From the NCBI GenBank assembly GCA_965276675.1, contig OZ255624.1, forward strand, positions 4,030,001 to 4,094,000: 64,000 bases of DNA, read 5' to 3'. This stretch comes from G965276675 sp965276675 (GTDB lineage: Bacteria > Acidobacteriota > Terriglobia > Terriglobales > Acidobacteriaceae). The stretch's first letter is position 1. Every line of letters begins with the position of its first letter. The notes beneath the pieces were generated by a model, which searched no databases, was not told the origin of the DNA, and worked only from the letters and a program-made list of their open reading frames with translations. Positions 1 through 10,100 of the stretch are shown one piece after another. A program made the translations under genes and the position numbers.

Positions 1-751
1 CTTCGTAGTAGACCAGCGAGTTCTCTACCTTTATCGGATCGTCCTCGGCCTGCACCAGGAAGGTGCGCGGTGTGCTCGGAAGCGGCTGCACCTCCGACGC
101 AATCTGCCGCGCGTTGCTCTCCTGCGTCAGGTAAGCGGGATAGATCATCACGCTGAACGACGGCAGCGCGCTCAGCCCGTCGGCCGCATCCGTCGCAGGG
201 TATACGGGCTCGGCTGCGTGGCTGCCCAGCACCGCGGCCAGATGTCCACCCGCCGAAAAGCCCAGCACGCCCACGTGCGCCGGATCGACCCCCCACTCCA
301 CTGCATGGGCGCGCACCATGCGAACCGCCCGTTGGGCGTCCGCCAGGTCCTGCATATGTGCCGGAAAGGGACCGGCCTGCGGCACACGATACTTCAGCAG
401 CGCGCAGGTGATCCCGAGCGAGTTCAGCCAGGTGCAGATCTCCGTGCCCTCCAGATCGTAGGCCAGGACCTCGTAGCCTCCACCGGGAAAGACAACTAAA
501 GCCGTACGGCTCGCGGAAGGGTGCACCGGCTGATAAAGGGTGAGCGTAGGCGTGCTGATAAAACTGAGCCGCTCCACCCGCTGGCCGCCGACGAGCGCAT
601 CCGCCGGGCCGGTCATGTCCCGCTCCTGCGCCGAAGCGGCAACATTCTTCTCCCCGGGCGCGCCGTGCGGCCAGAGCGGAAGGGTGATTTGTGCAGCGGC
701 AGACAGAGGAAACGCAAGAACAAGAGCGAGGAGAGCGCGCGTTGTGAACAC
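1..751 (-). CDS. Alpha/beta-hydrolase (secreted esterase, xylan-esterase-like), 3' part missing
   Basis: Reading leftward from a GTG at 751, the frame stays open to the window edge, so the C-terminus is lost. The first ~21 residues form a signal peptide (TTRALLALVLAFPLSAAAQ), so the enzyme is exported. An in-frame TAG lies four codons upstream, which fixes the start at this GTG; no strong ribosome-binding site is visible. The oxyanion-hole region (VFPGGGYEVLAYDLEG) and the nucleophile elbow GFSAGGH are clear, typical of the dienelactone-hydrolase/acetyl-xylan-esterase-like group. The exact substrate cannot be told. The polysaccharide-acting neighbours suggest deacetylation of hemicellulose, which is an inference. 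Confidence 0.8.
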   Translation of the reverse strand, partial: MFTTRALLALVLAFPLSAAAQITLPLWPHGAPGEKNVAASAQERDMTGPADALVGGQRVERLSFISTPTLTLYQPVHPSASRTALVVFPGGGYEVLAYDLEGTEICTWLNSLGITCALLKYRVPQAGPFPAHMQDLADAQRAVRMVRAHAVEWGVDPAHVGVLGFSAGGHLAAVLGSHAAEPVYPATDAADGLSALPSFSVMIYPAYLTQESNARQIASEVQPLPSTPRTFLVQAEDDPIKVENSLVYYE

Positions 752-762
752 ATCCTGATGCT

Positions 763-875
763 AGACCGGTTTCCTGTAGGTGTATGGCGGAGTCACAAAG
801 GAATGCGCGGCTTTTCCGTCAAGAAAAGCCGCACCTCACCAATACCGGTGGTGCATAGCAACAGGAAAACCGTCT
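763..875. repeat. Intergenic palindromic element, copy 1 (113 bp)
   Basis: The ends are inverted repeats: 763-777 against 861-875, 13 of 15 bases matching (right arm AGACGGTTTTCCTGT when reversed). Inside is a perfect 10-bp hairpin, GCGGCTTTTC at 807-816 and GAAAAGCCGC at 823-832. Two related elements lie at 47841-47952 and 54420-54493. It sits in the divergent space between the esterase and the small gene at 1251. No ORF is carried, so it looks like a MITE/REP-type unit or a structured RNA. Confidence 0.75.
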
Positions 876-1250
876 AAACGTTCCATGCCAAATGCTAGCG
901 CCATCGGAAGACAGCACGCGCAAGGTAACCACGACAGCACGGCGCCGGTAATCACTCATCTATACCGATGGGCGGCACAGATTTTTACCAAAGATAGTGA
1001 AGACTGGAGCCCGGCTCACGCTAAAGTGAGAAGGAAGTCGAGGAACGAAGAGCAATTTTCGCGAAAGCCGTCAGGACTGCTCTCCGCTTTTGTTTATCCG
1101 CCCTTCGTTGCACGCAATTCATCGTCGCTACGCCAATGGCGAGCCATCCTCAAGTCCCGGGCTCAGTACGTCTTCACACAGCTTTAAAGCTAAAGGGCAA
1201 CGTTGTCGCCCACAAACTACTCTAACCGCGGTTATCTACAAAGGAGTCCC
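876..1250. other. Non-coding region upstream of the small gene at 1251
   Basis: Apart from element copy 1, the 500-bp gap between the esterase start and 1251 has no convincing gene. The overlapping open frames here have no ribosome-binding site and Arg/Ser-rich translations. The gap must hold the promoters of two divergent genes, but I cannot assign -35/-10 boxes with confidence. Confidence 0.5.
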
Positions 1251-1592
1251 ATGCAAAAGGAATCGACCTTCTACTCCCTTCAGCTGCGCCCGATTCAGCT
1301 CTGCTCTGAGTCGTCCCACGGCGTCTCGGAGGTGGAGGTAGTGGCACATCCCACCGGCCCCGGTCGCGAGATGAAGGGCCGGTTCCAGCAGTGGGAGCCA
1401 ATCTTTGAGCGGATCTGCTCCATCATGAGCAGCTCGCCCTTCCATCGTAAGGCTATGCACCGCACCATCCGAGCCGGTCTCCCCACGCACTTTATCGATC
1501 GCGCGACGGGCAGCAAACACCTCTTCTCCCGTGAGCAGATCGCAGAGCTCAGCTTGTCCTCAGAAGAAGCCTCGATCAACTCCGCTGCTTAG
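1251..1592 (+). CDS. Small uncharacterised protein, 113 aa
   Basis: The start is set by AAAGGAG seven bases before an ATG at 1251; the frame remains open further upstream but without another signal. The product has no signal peptide or membrane segment and is rich in polar residues. It contains a stretch about ester/phosphate-free turn residues (HPTGPGREMKG) followed by a helical region (QQWEPIFERICSIM) and a basic middle part. I do not recognise a family. It converges on the esterase-like gene at 1633 with a hairpin between them. It is probably real because of the ribosome-binding site and normal codon use; function unknown. Confidence 0.6.
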   Translation: MQKESTFYSLQLRPIQLCSESSHGVSEVEVVAHPTGPGREMKGRFQQWEPIFERICSIMSSSPFHRKAMHRTIRAGLPTHFIDRATGSKHLFSREQIAELSLSSEEASINSAA

Positions 1593-1596
1593 ACCA

Positions 1597-1625
1597 TCAG
1601 GCAGGTCACCCCTTGGCCTGCCTGA
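1597..1625. terminator. Hairpin between convergent genes
   Basis: TCAGGCAGG at 1597-1605 pairs perfectly with CCTGCCTGA at 1617-1625 across an 11-base loop. It lies between the stop at 1592 (plus strand) and the stop at 1633 (minus strand), a position expected for a shared terminator. There is no long T-run on either side, so efficiency is uncertain. Confidence 0.5.
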
Positions 1626-1632
1626 AACCTCC

Positions 1633-3222
1633 TCATGGAATACAGGATTGCTGGCAGGGCGACGGAACCATCTCTTGCGTTGTGAACGGCGAGGCTGGCA
1701 AGGACAGCGAGTTAAATAGCGTGGCCGCGGGTGCATTACTCCACGCATACCGAGCGTAAACAGGATCCTTAACCGCCGCTGACGAGACCACCACCGTCTC
1801 GCCGCCTGCTCTTCCCGCGCCTGCCTTTTCGGCATCTGCTTTGCCCACCTCAATGCGCGCGGTCGCCGGTACAAAGCGCCCATCGGCAGCAGCCACTTCA
1901 AAGCCAGTAAGTGCGCCCTTCCCTGCCTTCAGGCCGCCGCCCACGTGATCGAACCACAGCCGCATTGCACCCGCTTCCGTCGTCGCCTGACGAAAGAGCG
2001 GTCCGGAGTATTCGATTGCTTCTCCGTATACCTTCGCCCGCGCTGCCAGCGCCAGCCGCTCGCCCACTGCCTGCTTGTTTGCCGGGTGCACGTTGTCCGG
2101 GTCGCCGATGTCGATCGTCACAGTCATGGCCGTGTCCACAACCCCCAGCGTGCGCCGTTGCGCCTCGCGGATAATCGCCCAGCTCTCCTGCGGCGTGGAG
2201 GTGAAATTAGCCAGCTGCACAAACAAAAACGGGAAGTCTCCCTGATGCCACTTGAGACGCCAGTCGTCTATGAGCGCAGGGAAGAGCTTACCGTAGAGAG
2301 CGGCCCGTGTATTGTTGCTGTTGGTCTCCCCCTGGTACCAGATCACGCCGCGGATTGCGAAGGGCGTCGCTGGTGCGACCATGCCGTTGAAGAGTCCCGC
2401 TGGCGCCCAGGACGCCGGATCCGGATGCCAGGCGTGCTGGGTGGCCGGCCGCCCACTCTCCGCGGCCCGTGCATCCTCCCGTTTCTCTTGCTCTGCTCTG
2501 AGACGTGCCTCAGCCTCCTCGTCCATCATCTCGGCGCGCGCAGCAAAGGCGGGCATCAGCCCGGCGTCGGAGGACAGTGCGTCTAGGCTGGTCCAAGCCT
2601 CGCCCGGTGTGCCACCCCAGCTCGCATCGATCAAGCCGACCGGCACGCCCTCATGCTTGCGTATCTGCCGGCCGAAGAAGTAGGCGACAGCAGAGAAGTG
2701 TGCCGCGCTCGCCGGGGAGCAGACCTCCCAGCCGCCATCCAGGTCGGGCAGCGGATACTCCGACGATGCGTGCTTGACCAGCAGCAGCCGCAGCTCCGGA
2801 TCGCTGGCGCCGCGAATCTCCGCATCAGCATCGTTCACCACGGCCTGCCCGGGAAAGCCAGCCAGCGGCATCTCCATATTGGATTGGCCGGAGGCGAACC
2901 AGACATCCCCCACTAGCACATCGGTGAGCGACACCGTCGTACTTCCTTTCACGGTCAACGTGTACGGGCCACCGGCTTTTTCTGGCGGCAGGTACGCGCT
3001 CCAGCGCCCCAGCTTATCTGTAACCGTTGCGGTGCTGTTTCCGTAAAAGCTCACGGTGATCGCCTCGCCCGGCTCCGCCCATCCCCAGATGTGAATCGGC
3101 CGCTCGCGCTGCAGTACGGTGTGGCTGCTCAGGATCTTTGGCAGCACAACCTGCGCCGGGCCGGCGATCACAGTCAACATAAGAAAAGTGAGGACGGGCA
3201 ATCTTCGCAGGCACGATGTCAC
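1633..3222 (-). CDS. Sialate O-acetylesterase-like protein (SASA family), 529 aa
   Basis: This is a secreted carbohydrate esterase of the SASA/DUF303 family: an N-terminal signal peptide (residues 1-23, ending GPAQ), a beta-rich first domain (about 25-100), then the SGNH-like esterase domain. The nucleophile motif GQSNM places the catalytic serine at residue 114. A later block, VIWYQGETN, is the second conserved family motif. Such enzymes remove acetyl groups from sugars in glycans; in soil bacteria lacking sialic acid use they commonly act on plant polysaccharides, which is an inference here. It lies downstream of a LacI regulator in the same direction with a gap of about 180 bp. Confidence 0.88.
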   Translation of the reverse strand: MTSCLRRLPVLTFLMLTVIAGPAQVVLPKILSSHTVLQRERPIHIWGWAEPGEAITVSFYGNSTATVTDKLGRWSAYLPPEKAGGPYTLTVKGSTTVSLTDVLVGDVWFASGQSNMEMPLAGFPGQAVVNDADAEIRGASDPELRLLLVKHASSEYPLPDLDGGWEVCSPASAAHFSAVAYFFGRQIRKHEGVPVGLIDASWGGTPGEAWTSLDALSSDAGLMPAFAARAEMMDEEAEARLRAEQEKREDARAAESGRPATQHAWHPDPASWAPAGLFNGMVAPATPFAIRGVIWYQGETNSNNTRAALYGKLFPALIDDWRLKWHQGDFPFLFVQLANFTSTPQESWAIIREAQRRTLGVVDTAMTVTIDIGDPDNVHPANKQAVGERLALAARAKVYGEAIEYSGPLFRQATTEAGAMRLWFDHVGGGLKAGKGALTGFEVAAADGRFVPATARIEVGKADAEKAGAGRAGGETVVVSSAAVKDPVYARYAWSNAPAATLFNSLSLPASPFTTQEMVPSPCQQSCIP

Positions 3223-3401
3223 GAATAAGCCTCCTGAGGGTGCGCCAACTCCATCGAGAGAACCTTACCATGATCGGCTTAGATCACAGTCTGTGTCGTG
3301 AGTCAGTCATTCTTTGGATTCTTCACCTTGAGCGTATCCGGAGGTGGTTGGCGCGAAGCGCAGCTCGATCAACACATATGTAGCAAACTCATCACTCAAC
3401 A

Positions 3402-4436
3402 CTAGTGCCCGGGCTTACATCCACACGAATGCCGTATCACCAGCTCGACCGGTAGAACTATGCGGTTGCCAGCCTCTGGGAACTCATTCAGACGCATCCG
3501 CTCAAAGAGCCTGCCTGCCGCGACCAGACCCAACTCGTGCGCCGGCTGCCGCACCACCGTAAGCGTGGGAGCTAGTACCTCCGCGAGTTCTAAATCATCG
3601 AAGCCCGCAAGCGCAACCTGGTCTGGAATGCAGATGCGGAGGTCCAGCAGCGCCCGCAGCAGGTACCGTGTAGTGAGATTGTTGAAGGAAAAGAAGGCCG
3701 TCGGGGGCGCCTCGGATTCGAGCAGCGAACGGATCAGACTCGACGTAGCCTCCTGCGAGCCGCAATCGAACGAAATCTGGACTGGCAGGCCCGCCTCTTG
3801 CATCGCCTGGCGATAGCCCTTCATACGGGCCTTCACGGTATACAAATGCCGCGACAACCCGGCAAACGTGATGCGCTTGTGCCCGTGGGAGATCAGGTGC
3901 TCCACCGCCCGCTTGGCCCCTGTCCCGTTCTGCACTACCACGGAATCGAAGCGCGAGCCGCTCAAAGGGCGATCCAGCAGGACGATGTGTGTCTTCGCAA
4001 ACTCCGGGCCGGTCAGGTGGGTGCGCACCCCATCCGTAGGCGCCCCGTTCGCCGGGATGATTAGCAGGCCGTCCACGTGGCGCTGCAGCATGAGCAGGGC
4101 CTCTTCGTACTCGGTCTTTGGGTCTTCACTCGATGTCGTCAGAATGACCGAGTAACCATTCTCCCGGGCAACTATGTTGATGGCATGGGCGCAGGTCGCG
4201 AAGAAAGGGTCATAGAGATACGGAACGATCAGCCCGATGGTGCGGGTCTTAATGCCGCGCAATGCCCGAGCCATCTCATTGGGCCGGTAGTTGAGCTTTT
4301 TGATCGCTTGATAGACCCGTCGCGCTGTCTCCTCCGCCACCGGGGCGGAGCCTGTCAGCACACGGGAGACGGTCATGGTGCCGACTCCAGCAACGCGCGC
4401 TACATCGTGCATGGTGGGCTTATTCAGTGCCGCCAT
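3402..4436 (-). CDS. LacI-family transcriptional regulator, 344 aa
   Basis: The first ~60 residues are a LacI helix-turn-helix and hinge (TMHDVARVAGVGTMTVSRVL, then YRPNEMARALRG), followed by a periplasmic-binding-protein-like effector domain (IGLIVPYLYDPFFATC onward) that should bind a sugar. A start at 4436 is preferred because it gives the usual short N-terminus and has AGAAGG about eight bases upstream; the frame could begin at 4478. It lies between a ROK kinase and the SASA esterase, all on the minus strand, so local control of sugar use is likely. I did not find a convincing palindromic operator. Confidence 0.9.
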   Translation of the reverse strand: MAALNKPTMHDVARVAGVGTMTVSRVLTGSAPVAEETARRVYQAIKKLNYRPNEMARALRGIKTRTIGLIVPYLYDPFFATCAHAINIVARENGYSVILTTSSEDPKTEYEEALLMLQRHVDGLLIIPANGAPTDGVRTHLTGPEFAKTHIVLLDRPLSGSRFDSVVVQNGTGAKRAVEHLISHGHKRITFAGLSRHLYTVKARMKGYRQAMQEAGLPVQISFDCGSQEATSSLIRSLLESEAPPTAFFSFNNLTTRYLLRALLDLRICIPDQVALAGFDDLELAEVLAPTLTVVRQPAHELGLVAAGRLFERMRLNEFPEAGNRIVLPVELVIRHSCGCKPGH

Positions 4437-4625
4437 TCTTTGCCTTCTGCTGCTTGGCAGCGCTTGGGTCGTAGCCATCCGTACCGGTTACGTCCCCGGA
4501 AATAGCCGAAACTGATCCGCCGGAGCTCTGGGGATCCGCGTGGGAGCCGAGAGGTCTTTCCCTGCATCTGCAACGCAGAACACGCGAGAGGTGCGTGTAC
4601 ACCCTTTCACCGTTGCCGCTTCTGG

Positions 4626-5693
4626 TCAAGCGCGAGCGGGGATCGACCGTACTTCAGTCATTCCCGATTTGGGCTGCTGCCCCTCCGAATTCCCCTCGCA
4701 CGCCACCGTGTAGGGAAGCATCGCCGCGCCCAGCAGCCCCGAGTGCGTTCCCAGCAGCGCCGGCACTACCTTTGTGCGAGCTCTCTCGCTGTCTCCTTCG
4801 CCTTGCGGATCGCTGAACCGGTAGACGTAGCTGTAGTGGCGCAGAGTTGCAAACATCTCGGGCGCAAACAGCTCCCATGCACTGGCGACGCCACCGCCCA
4901 CCACATACAGTGGCAGGTTCAACGTGTTGACCAAGCCGGCCAGTCCGAGCCCCAGATACCATCCCAGCTCGCGAAAGAGCTCAATCGCACCCGCGTCGCC
5001 AGCGCTGGCAAGCGCCGCAAAATCCACAGTGTCCACTCCGGGCTGCTTTGCGATCAGCGCCGCGATCCCCGGCGCCTCGCCGGCGGCAGCCATCTCGTGC
5101 GCCCGCCTGCGCACACCAGTGGCCGAGGCATAAAGCTCCAGGCAGCCCTGCCCGCCGCAGCCGCAGAGTGGCCCATCCGGCGCCAGCGAGACGTGGCCGG
5201 CCTCTCCGCCCATGCCCGACATGCCATGCCAGATCTTGCCATTGAGGATAATGCCATTGCCCACCCCGGTGCCCAGCGTGAGCATGCACAGGGACGCCGC
5301 TCCCTCCTGCTTCCCCGCTCCCAGCTTCCACTCCGCATAGGCCGCGGCGTTGGCATCGCACTCGACGATCACCGAATGCCCCAGCCCGGCCTCCAGCGCC
5401 CCCTTCAACTCGAAGCCATCCCACCCGGGAAAGTTTGGCAGGTGGAAGAGCCGGCCACGTGGCAGCTCCAGCGGCCCCGGACTGCCGACCGCAACTCCCT
5501 GCAGCGTGAGGCCGGAATCCGTCTTCTGCATCACGGTACGAACCGCACGGCAGATGTCCTCCACCACCGCCTCTGGACCCGCCGCCACACGCGTATCCAT
5601 GACAATGCTTTGGAGCCGCTGCCAGTCAGAAGAAAAAGATGCAATACGAAGGTTCGTGCCGCCAAGGTCGACACCAATGGAGTAAGTCTTCAT
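4626..5693 (-). CDS. ROK-family sugar kinase (glucokinase-like), 355 aa
   Basis: The N-terminus has the ATP-binding signature IGVDLGGTNLR. The catalytic aspartate is in ECDANAAAYAEWKLG. The ROK zinc site is present as CGCGGQGCLE. There is no helix-turn-helix, so this is a kinase and not a NagC-type repressor. Length matches bacterial ROK glucokinases. The ATG at 5693 is chosen because the family begins a few residues before the first strand; an ATG ten codons upstream (5723) is possible. It probably phosphorylates glucose or a related hexose released by the region's hydrolases. A LacI regulator follows about 190 bp downstream. Confidence 0.88.
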   Translation of the reverse strand: MKTYSIGVDLGGTNLRIASFSSDWQRLQSIVMDTRVAAGPEAVVEDICRAVRTVMQKTDSGLTLQGVAVGSPGPLELPRGRLFHLPNFPGWDGFELKGALEAGLGHSVIVECDANAAAYAEWKLGAGKQEGAASLCMLTLGTGVGNGIILNGKIWHGMSGMGGEAGHVSLAPDGPLCGCGGQGCLELYASATGVRRRAHEMAAAGEAPGIAALIAKQPGVDTVDFAALASAGDAGAIELFRELGWYLGLGLAGLVNTLNLPLYVVGGGVASAWELFAPEMFATLRHYSYVYRFSDPQGEGDSERARTKVVPALLGTHSGLLGAAMLPYTVACEGNSEGQQPKSGMTEVRSIPARA

Positions 5694-5801
5694 CGTTGCT
5701 GTGCTCTCGCTCGCTACGATCATAGCCGGTGGGGATCGACATCACCCTATCAGACCTCCCCTCAGGAATCACAGCTCAGACCACAGCACAGGCGTACCCC
5801 G

Positions 5802-7175
5802 TTACGGTTGCGATCCCGTCTGGTAGCCCAGCGTTGCAAGCGCCAGCTTGTACTGGTACTGCGCATTGGTGTTGGCGATGGCCGCCTGCGTCTGCCCCAA
5901 CTGTGCCTGGCTGAGCTCCACAATGGAGCTCAATCCCAGCCGGTAGCGTGTCTGCGCCAGCCCCAGCGCCTGGTTCGACTGGTCCAGCAACTGCGCCGTC
6001 ACATCCCGCCGCTGGTACGCATCGTTCGCATCGATCCACGCAATACGCACATCGCGCACGATGCGGTCCCGCAGCCCGCGCGACTGCTCCCCGGCCGCGC
6101 GGGCCCGGGCTTCGGCCTCTTGCGTCTGCGCGCTGTATAAGTGGCCGTTGAAGATCGGAATATTCATATTCACCCCGATCGCGCCATCCCAGCTGTATGC
6201 GTAGTAGCGTCCATCGCGGATCGGCGATCCGCCTGCCGTCCCCAGCGCCGCCAGGGTGGGCAGCTTCTGGTCGTGCTCGGCCCGGGCAAACTTCGTTGCC
6301 GCGCTCTGGTCGTAGTTCAACGCCTGCAGGTCCGGGCGTTGCTTCAGCGCGGTCTCGATCAGCGGCTCAGCAGACGGCGGAGGCGCCGGGGGAGCCGTCG
6401 CGATGTCGTCCACCAGCGCGTACCGCACCAGGCTGTCCAAACCCAGCACCTCATCGAGCGACGCCAGCGCGGCGTTCGCATTGTTCTGCGCATCCAGCGC
6501 GAGCAGCCTGGACTGCGACAGATTCACCTCCGCGAAGCTCTGGTCCAACGTGGAGCGAAGATTGCTCCTCGTCAGCTGCGTGATCTGCCCCTGCGTCGCC
6601 TGCCGGGTCGCCACCGTCTGCTCCGCCACTTGTAACAGTGCCTGTGCCTGAAGCGCGCTGTAGAAGGCCTGGTCGGTCGCCAGCACGATATCCTCCACCG
6701 TCGCCTTGGCATTCGCCTTCTCCGCCTCCTCCCGCAGCTTGGACGAGGCAATCAGATTCCCCGTCCGCCCAAAGTCCGTGATCAGCTGCGAGAGCGTCGC
6801 CCCCGCGCCCAGGTGCGTTAGCAACCGCGGTGAATTGAGCGCGCCCGAAGCGATCCGTCCACCACTCTGCGCCTCCACGCCAGTGATGCTGCCGTTGAAC
6901 GTCGGGTACTCCGCCGCGCGCGTCTCCCGCACCACCTGGTGCTGCGCCAGCGCCAACAGCTGGCTGACGCTGATGTGCGGGTTATGCTGAATGGCCAGCT
7001 GTTCGGCCTCGATCCGCGTAAGCCGAGGCCCTGGGGCAGCAGCGGGCATGGACGTGGGCGGTGCAGATACCTGCGCTGGCTGCGGGCTTGGCGCATCACC
7101 CGCCTGTCCCCACGCAAGCGAAATCGGCGCGCACAAAGACAAAGCAACTGCAGCAGTTACAGAATGGATCTTCAC
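5802..7175 (-). CDS. TolC-family outer-membrane efflux protein, 457 aa
   Basis: The signal peptide (residues 1-24, ending SLAWGQA) is followed by a Pro-rich linker and two outer-membrane-efflux repeats with long coiled-coil helices rich in Ala, Gln and Leu. Conserved turns such as RLTRIEAEQLAIQHNP and RPDLQAL are typical. It is the last gene of an RND operon: its ATG overlaps the pump's stop codon by four bases, showing translational coupling. It would form the channel across the outer membrane for the pump and fusion protein upstream. Confidence 0.93.
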   Translation of the reverse strand: MKIHSVTAAVALSLCAPISLAWGQAGDAPSPQPAQVSAPPTSMPAAAPGPRLTRIEAEQLAIQHNPHISVSQLLALAQHQVVRETRAAEYPTFNGSITGVEAQSGGRIASGALNSPRLLTHLGAGATLSQLITDFGRTGNLIASSKLREEAEKANAKATVEDIVLATDQAFYSALQAQALLQVAEQTVATRQATQGQITQLTRSNLRSTLDQSFAEVNLSQSRLLALDAQNNANAALASLDEVLGLDSLVRYALVDDIATAPPAPPPSAEPLIETALKQRPDLQALNYDQSAATKFARAEHDQKLPTLAALGTAGGSPIRDGRYYAYSWDGAIGVNMNIPIFNGHLYSAQTQEAEARARAAGEQSRGLRDRIVRDVRIAWIDANDAYQRRDVTAQLLDQSNQALGLAQTRYRLGLSSIVELSQAQLGQTQAAIANTNAQYQYKLALATLGYQTGSQP

Positions 7176-10100
7176 GCAGTTGTCTCCTCAAGCACTCCGT
7201 GTTCCACGCGCGCTTTGTCATGGCGATGAACGATCAGGTAAACGGCCGGAACCAGAAACACCGTCACAATTACCGACACCGCGAGTCCTCCAATGATGGC
7301 GCGGGCCAGCGGCGCATACTGCTCGCTACCCGCCTCCGTACCCAGGGCCATGGGGATCATGCCCAGCAGCGTGGCGAGAGAAGTCATCAGGATCGGACGC
7401 AGGCGGATCTTGCACGACTCAACGATTGCCTGCAGCACTGTGCGCCCATGCTCGCGCAGATGCCCGGCGAACTCGACAATCAGAATGCTGTTCGAGACCA
7501 CCACACCGGCCATCATGATCACGCCCATCAGCGACATGATGTTGAGCGTGCTGCCGGTGACGAACAGGATCAACGCCACGCCCGCCAGCCCCGGCGGGAT
7601 CGCCATCAAAATAATGAATGGATCGATGAACGAGGTGAACTGCGCCATCAAAATCAGGTACACCAGCACGATCGCGAGAATCAGTCCCACGCCAAAGCGC
7701 AGGAACGATTCGTTCATGTTCACCACCGCGCCGCGCACCGTGATGCGCACGTTTTTCGAATGCTGCACCCCGGCCACAATGGAGTTGATCTCGCGGTTCA
7801 CGCTCTGGAGCGGCTCCGCCTTCGGCATCACATACACGTCGATCACGCGCCGCAGCTGGTAGTGGTCAACCTCGGTCGGCGTATTGATCTGGCCGATCGA
7901 GGCGACGGACTGCAACGGCGTGTATTGCTGGTTATTCGGCGCGCGCAGCGGTATCTGCTTGAAGTCCTCCATGCTCATATTTTCGACATTGTGGTTCGAG
8001 TACTGCACCGTCAGCATGTAGTTGTTGCCGGTCTTCGGGTCGATCCAGAAGCTCGGGGCGATCACGCCATTTGAGGTAAGCGCCGTAATCACGTTATCGA
8101 CGATCTCCTTCGGCGAAAGCCCGATCAGGCTCGCCTTCTGGCGATCGATGTTCAACTGCAGACCGGGGTAGCGCAGGTTCTGCGGGATCAGCACATCGCT
8201 CACGCTCGCCAGCCCCTTCGCTTTGGTCGCAATCTCTTGCGCCAGCCGATACGACTCATCCAGGTTGCTGCCGCTGACCTGAATGTCGACGGGCGCCGGC
8301 AGCCCCTGATTGATCACCGAATCCACCAGTCCGCCCGCCTGGAAGTACGCCTGAAGCTCCGGCATATCATTCGCGAGTTTGCGGCGCACTCGCTCCATGT
8401 ATGCGTAACTGCCCACCGTGTGGTCCTCTTTCAAACTGACCTGCACAAAGGCCGTATCCATCGAGGAGTTGCTGGTGTAAATAGCGGACAGATCCGGCGT
8501 GACGCCGATGTTCGAAACAATGATGCCCAGATCGTGCGCAGGCACGACCTGGCGGATCTCCTGCTCTACCTGTGCAACGTAGCTATTGCTAACCTCAATG
8601 CGCGAGCCGCTGGGCATCTTCATGTTGATCACGAACTGCCCGGGATCGGTGCGTGGAAAATACGAGCGCCCGATGAATGGCCCGGTTAGCAGCAGCACCA
8701 CCACGATGCTCCCCAGAATGGCGCCCGTCGTCAGCCAAGGCGCCTCCAGGCAGCGAAACACCAGCCGCTCGTAGAGGTTCAGCATGCGCTGGAAGTAGTC
8801 GTTGAAGGTATCCACACCCCGCTTGAAGATCGACCGCTTGTGCTCGCGCCCGTCTTCATGGCGGAGCTTGATGAACTTCGCGCAGTAGAGCGGGACCACG
8901 GTCATCGCGAAGACATACGACGCAAAGATCGAGAAGACCACACCCAGCGCCAGGTCGGTGAAGATGTACTTGCTCACGCCCGCCAGAAACGCCACGGGAA
9001 AAAACACGATGGACGTGGTGACCGTCGCAGCCAGCACCGGAAGCGCCACCTCGGTGCCGCCCCGCGCCGCAGCCGCGTAGGGCGACTCTCCCTCTTCCAT
9101 GTAGCGGAAGATGTTCTCCAGCACGATCACCGAGTTATCCACCAAGCGGGAGAACGCCAGCGCCAGGCCGCCCAACAGCATGGTGTTGATCGACCCGCCG
9201 ATGCCATTGATTGCGATCAGGCACATCAGCGCAGAGAGCGGAATCGAAAGCAGCACCGCGACCGTCGCCCGAACATTGCCCAGAAAAACCAGAATCATCA
9301 GCCCGGTCAGCAGCAGGCCGATGCTGGCCTCTTTGATCAGCACGTTGATGGCGCCCTTCACAAACAGCGATTGATCAAACACTACCGCCGTCTTTAGCAC
9401 GGACGGGATATCGACCAGATGCTGCACCGCCTCCTTCATGCCGTTCACGATCGTGATCGTGTTGCTATTGCCGCCCTGCTTCAGCACCGGCACATAGACC
9501 GACTTCTGCCCGTCGATGCGCACAATGTTGGTCTGCAGCGTGCCCGAGTCTTCGGCCTTGCCGATGTCGCCCACCAGCACCGATGCATTACCCACCGACT
9601 TCAGAGGCACATCGTTGATCTCTTGCGGCGTCGGCACCTGGCTATTGGCGTAAATGTTGTAGTCTTTTTTGCCGATCCTGACATCGCCCGCCGGCAGGAT
9701 CAGGTTGGAGCTGTTGACGCTGTTCACCACGTCCATCAGGCTCAGGTTGTGCGCCTCCAGCTTGAGCGGATCGACGTACACCATGATCTGGCGATAGCGT
9801 CCGCCAAAGGGCTGCGGCACCGACGCCCCCGGAACGTTGGCGATCTGATTGCGCACCTGGAACTGCGCCAGATCCTTCAACTGCGTCTCGTTTAGCCCCT
9901 TGCCCTTCAGCGTCACCAGGCAGACGGGCTGGCTCGACGCGTCCATCCCCAAGACCACGGGCGGCAGGGTGCCGGGTGGCAGTCGCCGCAGGTCGGCCAT
10001 GGCCAGGTTCGAGATGTTCGAAAGCGCCGCATTGGGATCTGTGCCCGGCCGGAAATAAATCTTGACCAGGCTGACTCCGGTCAGCGACCGCGACTCGATG

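Noticed and set aside
780..1187. 135-codon plus-strand open frame
   Set aside because: Starts inside the palindromic element, no ribosome-binding site, biased composition.
4743..6140. 465-codon plus-strand open frame
   Set aside because: Shadow across the ROK and TolC genes; composition (Arg, Gln, His) is not protein-like.
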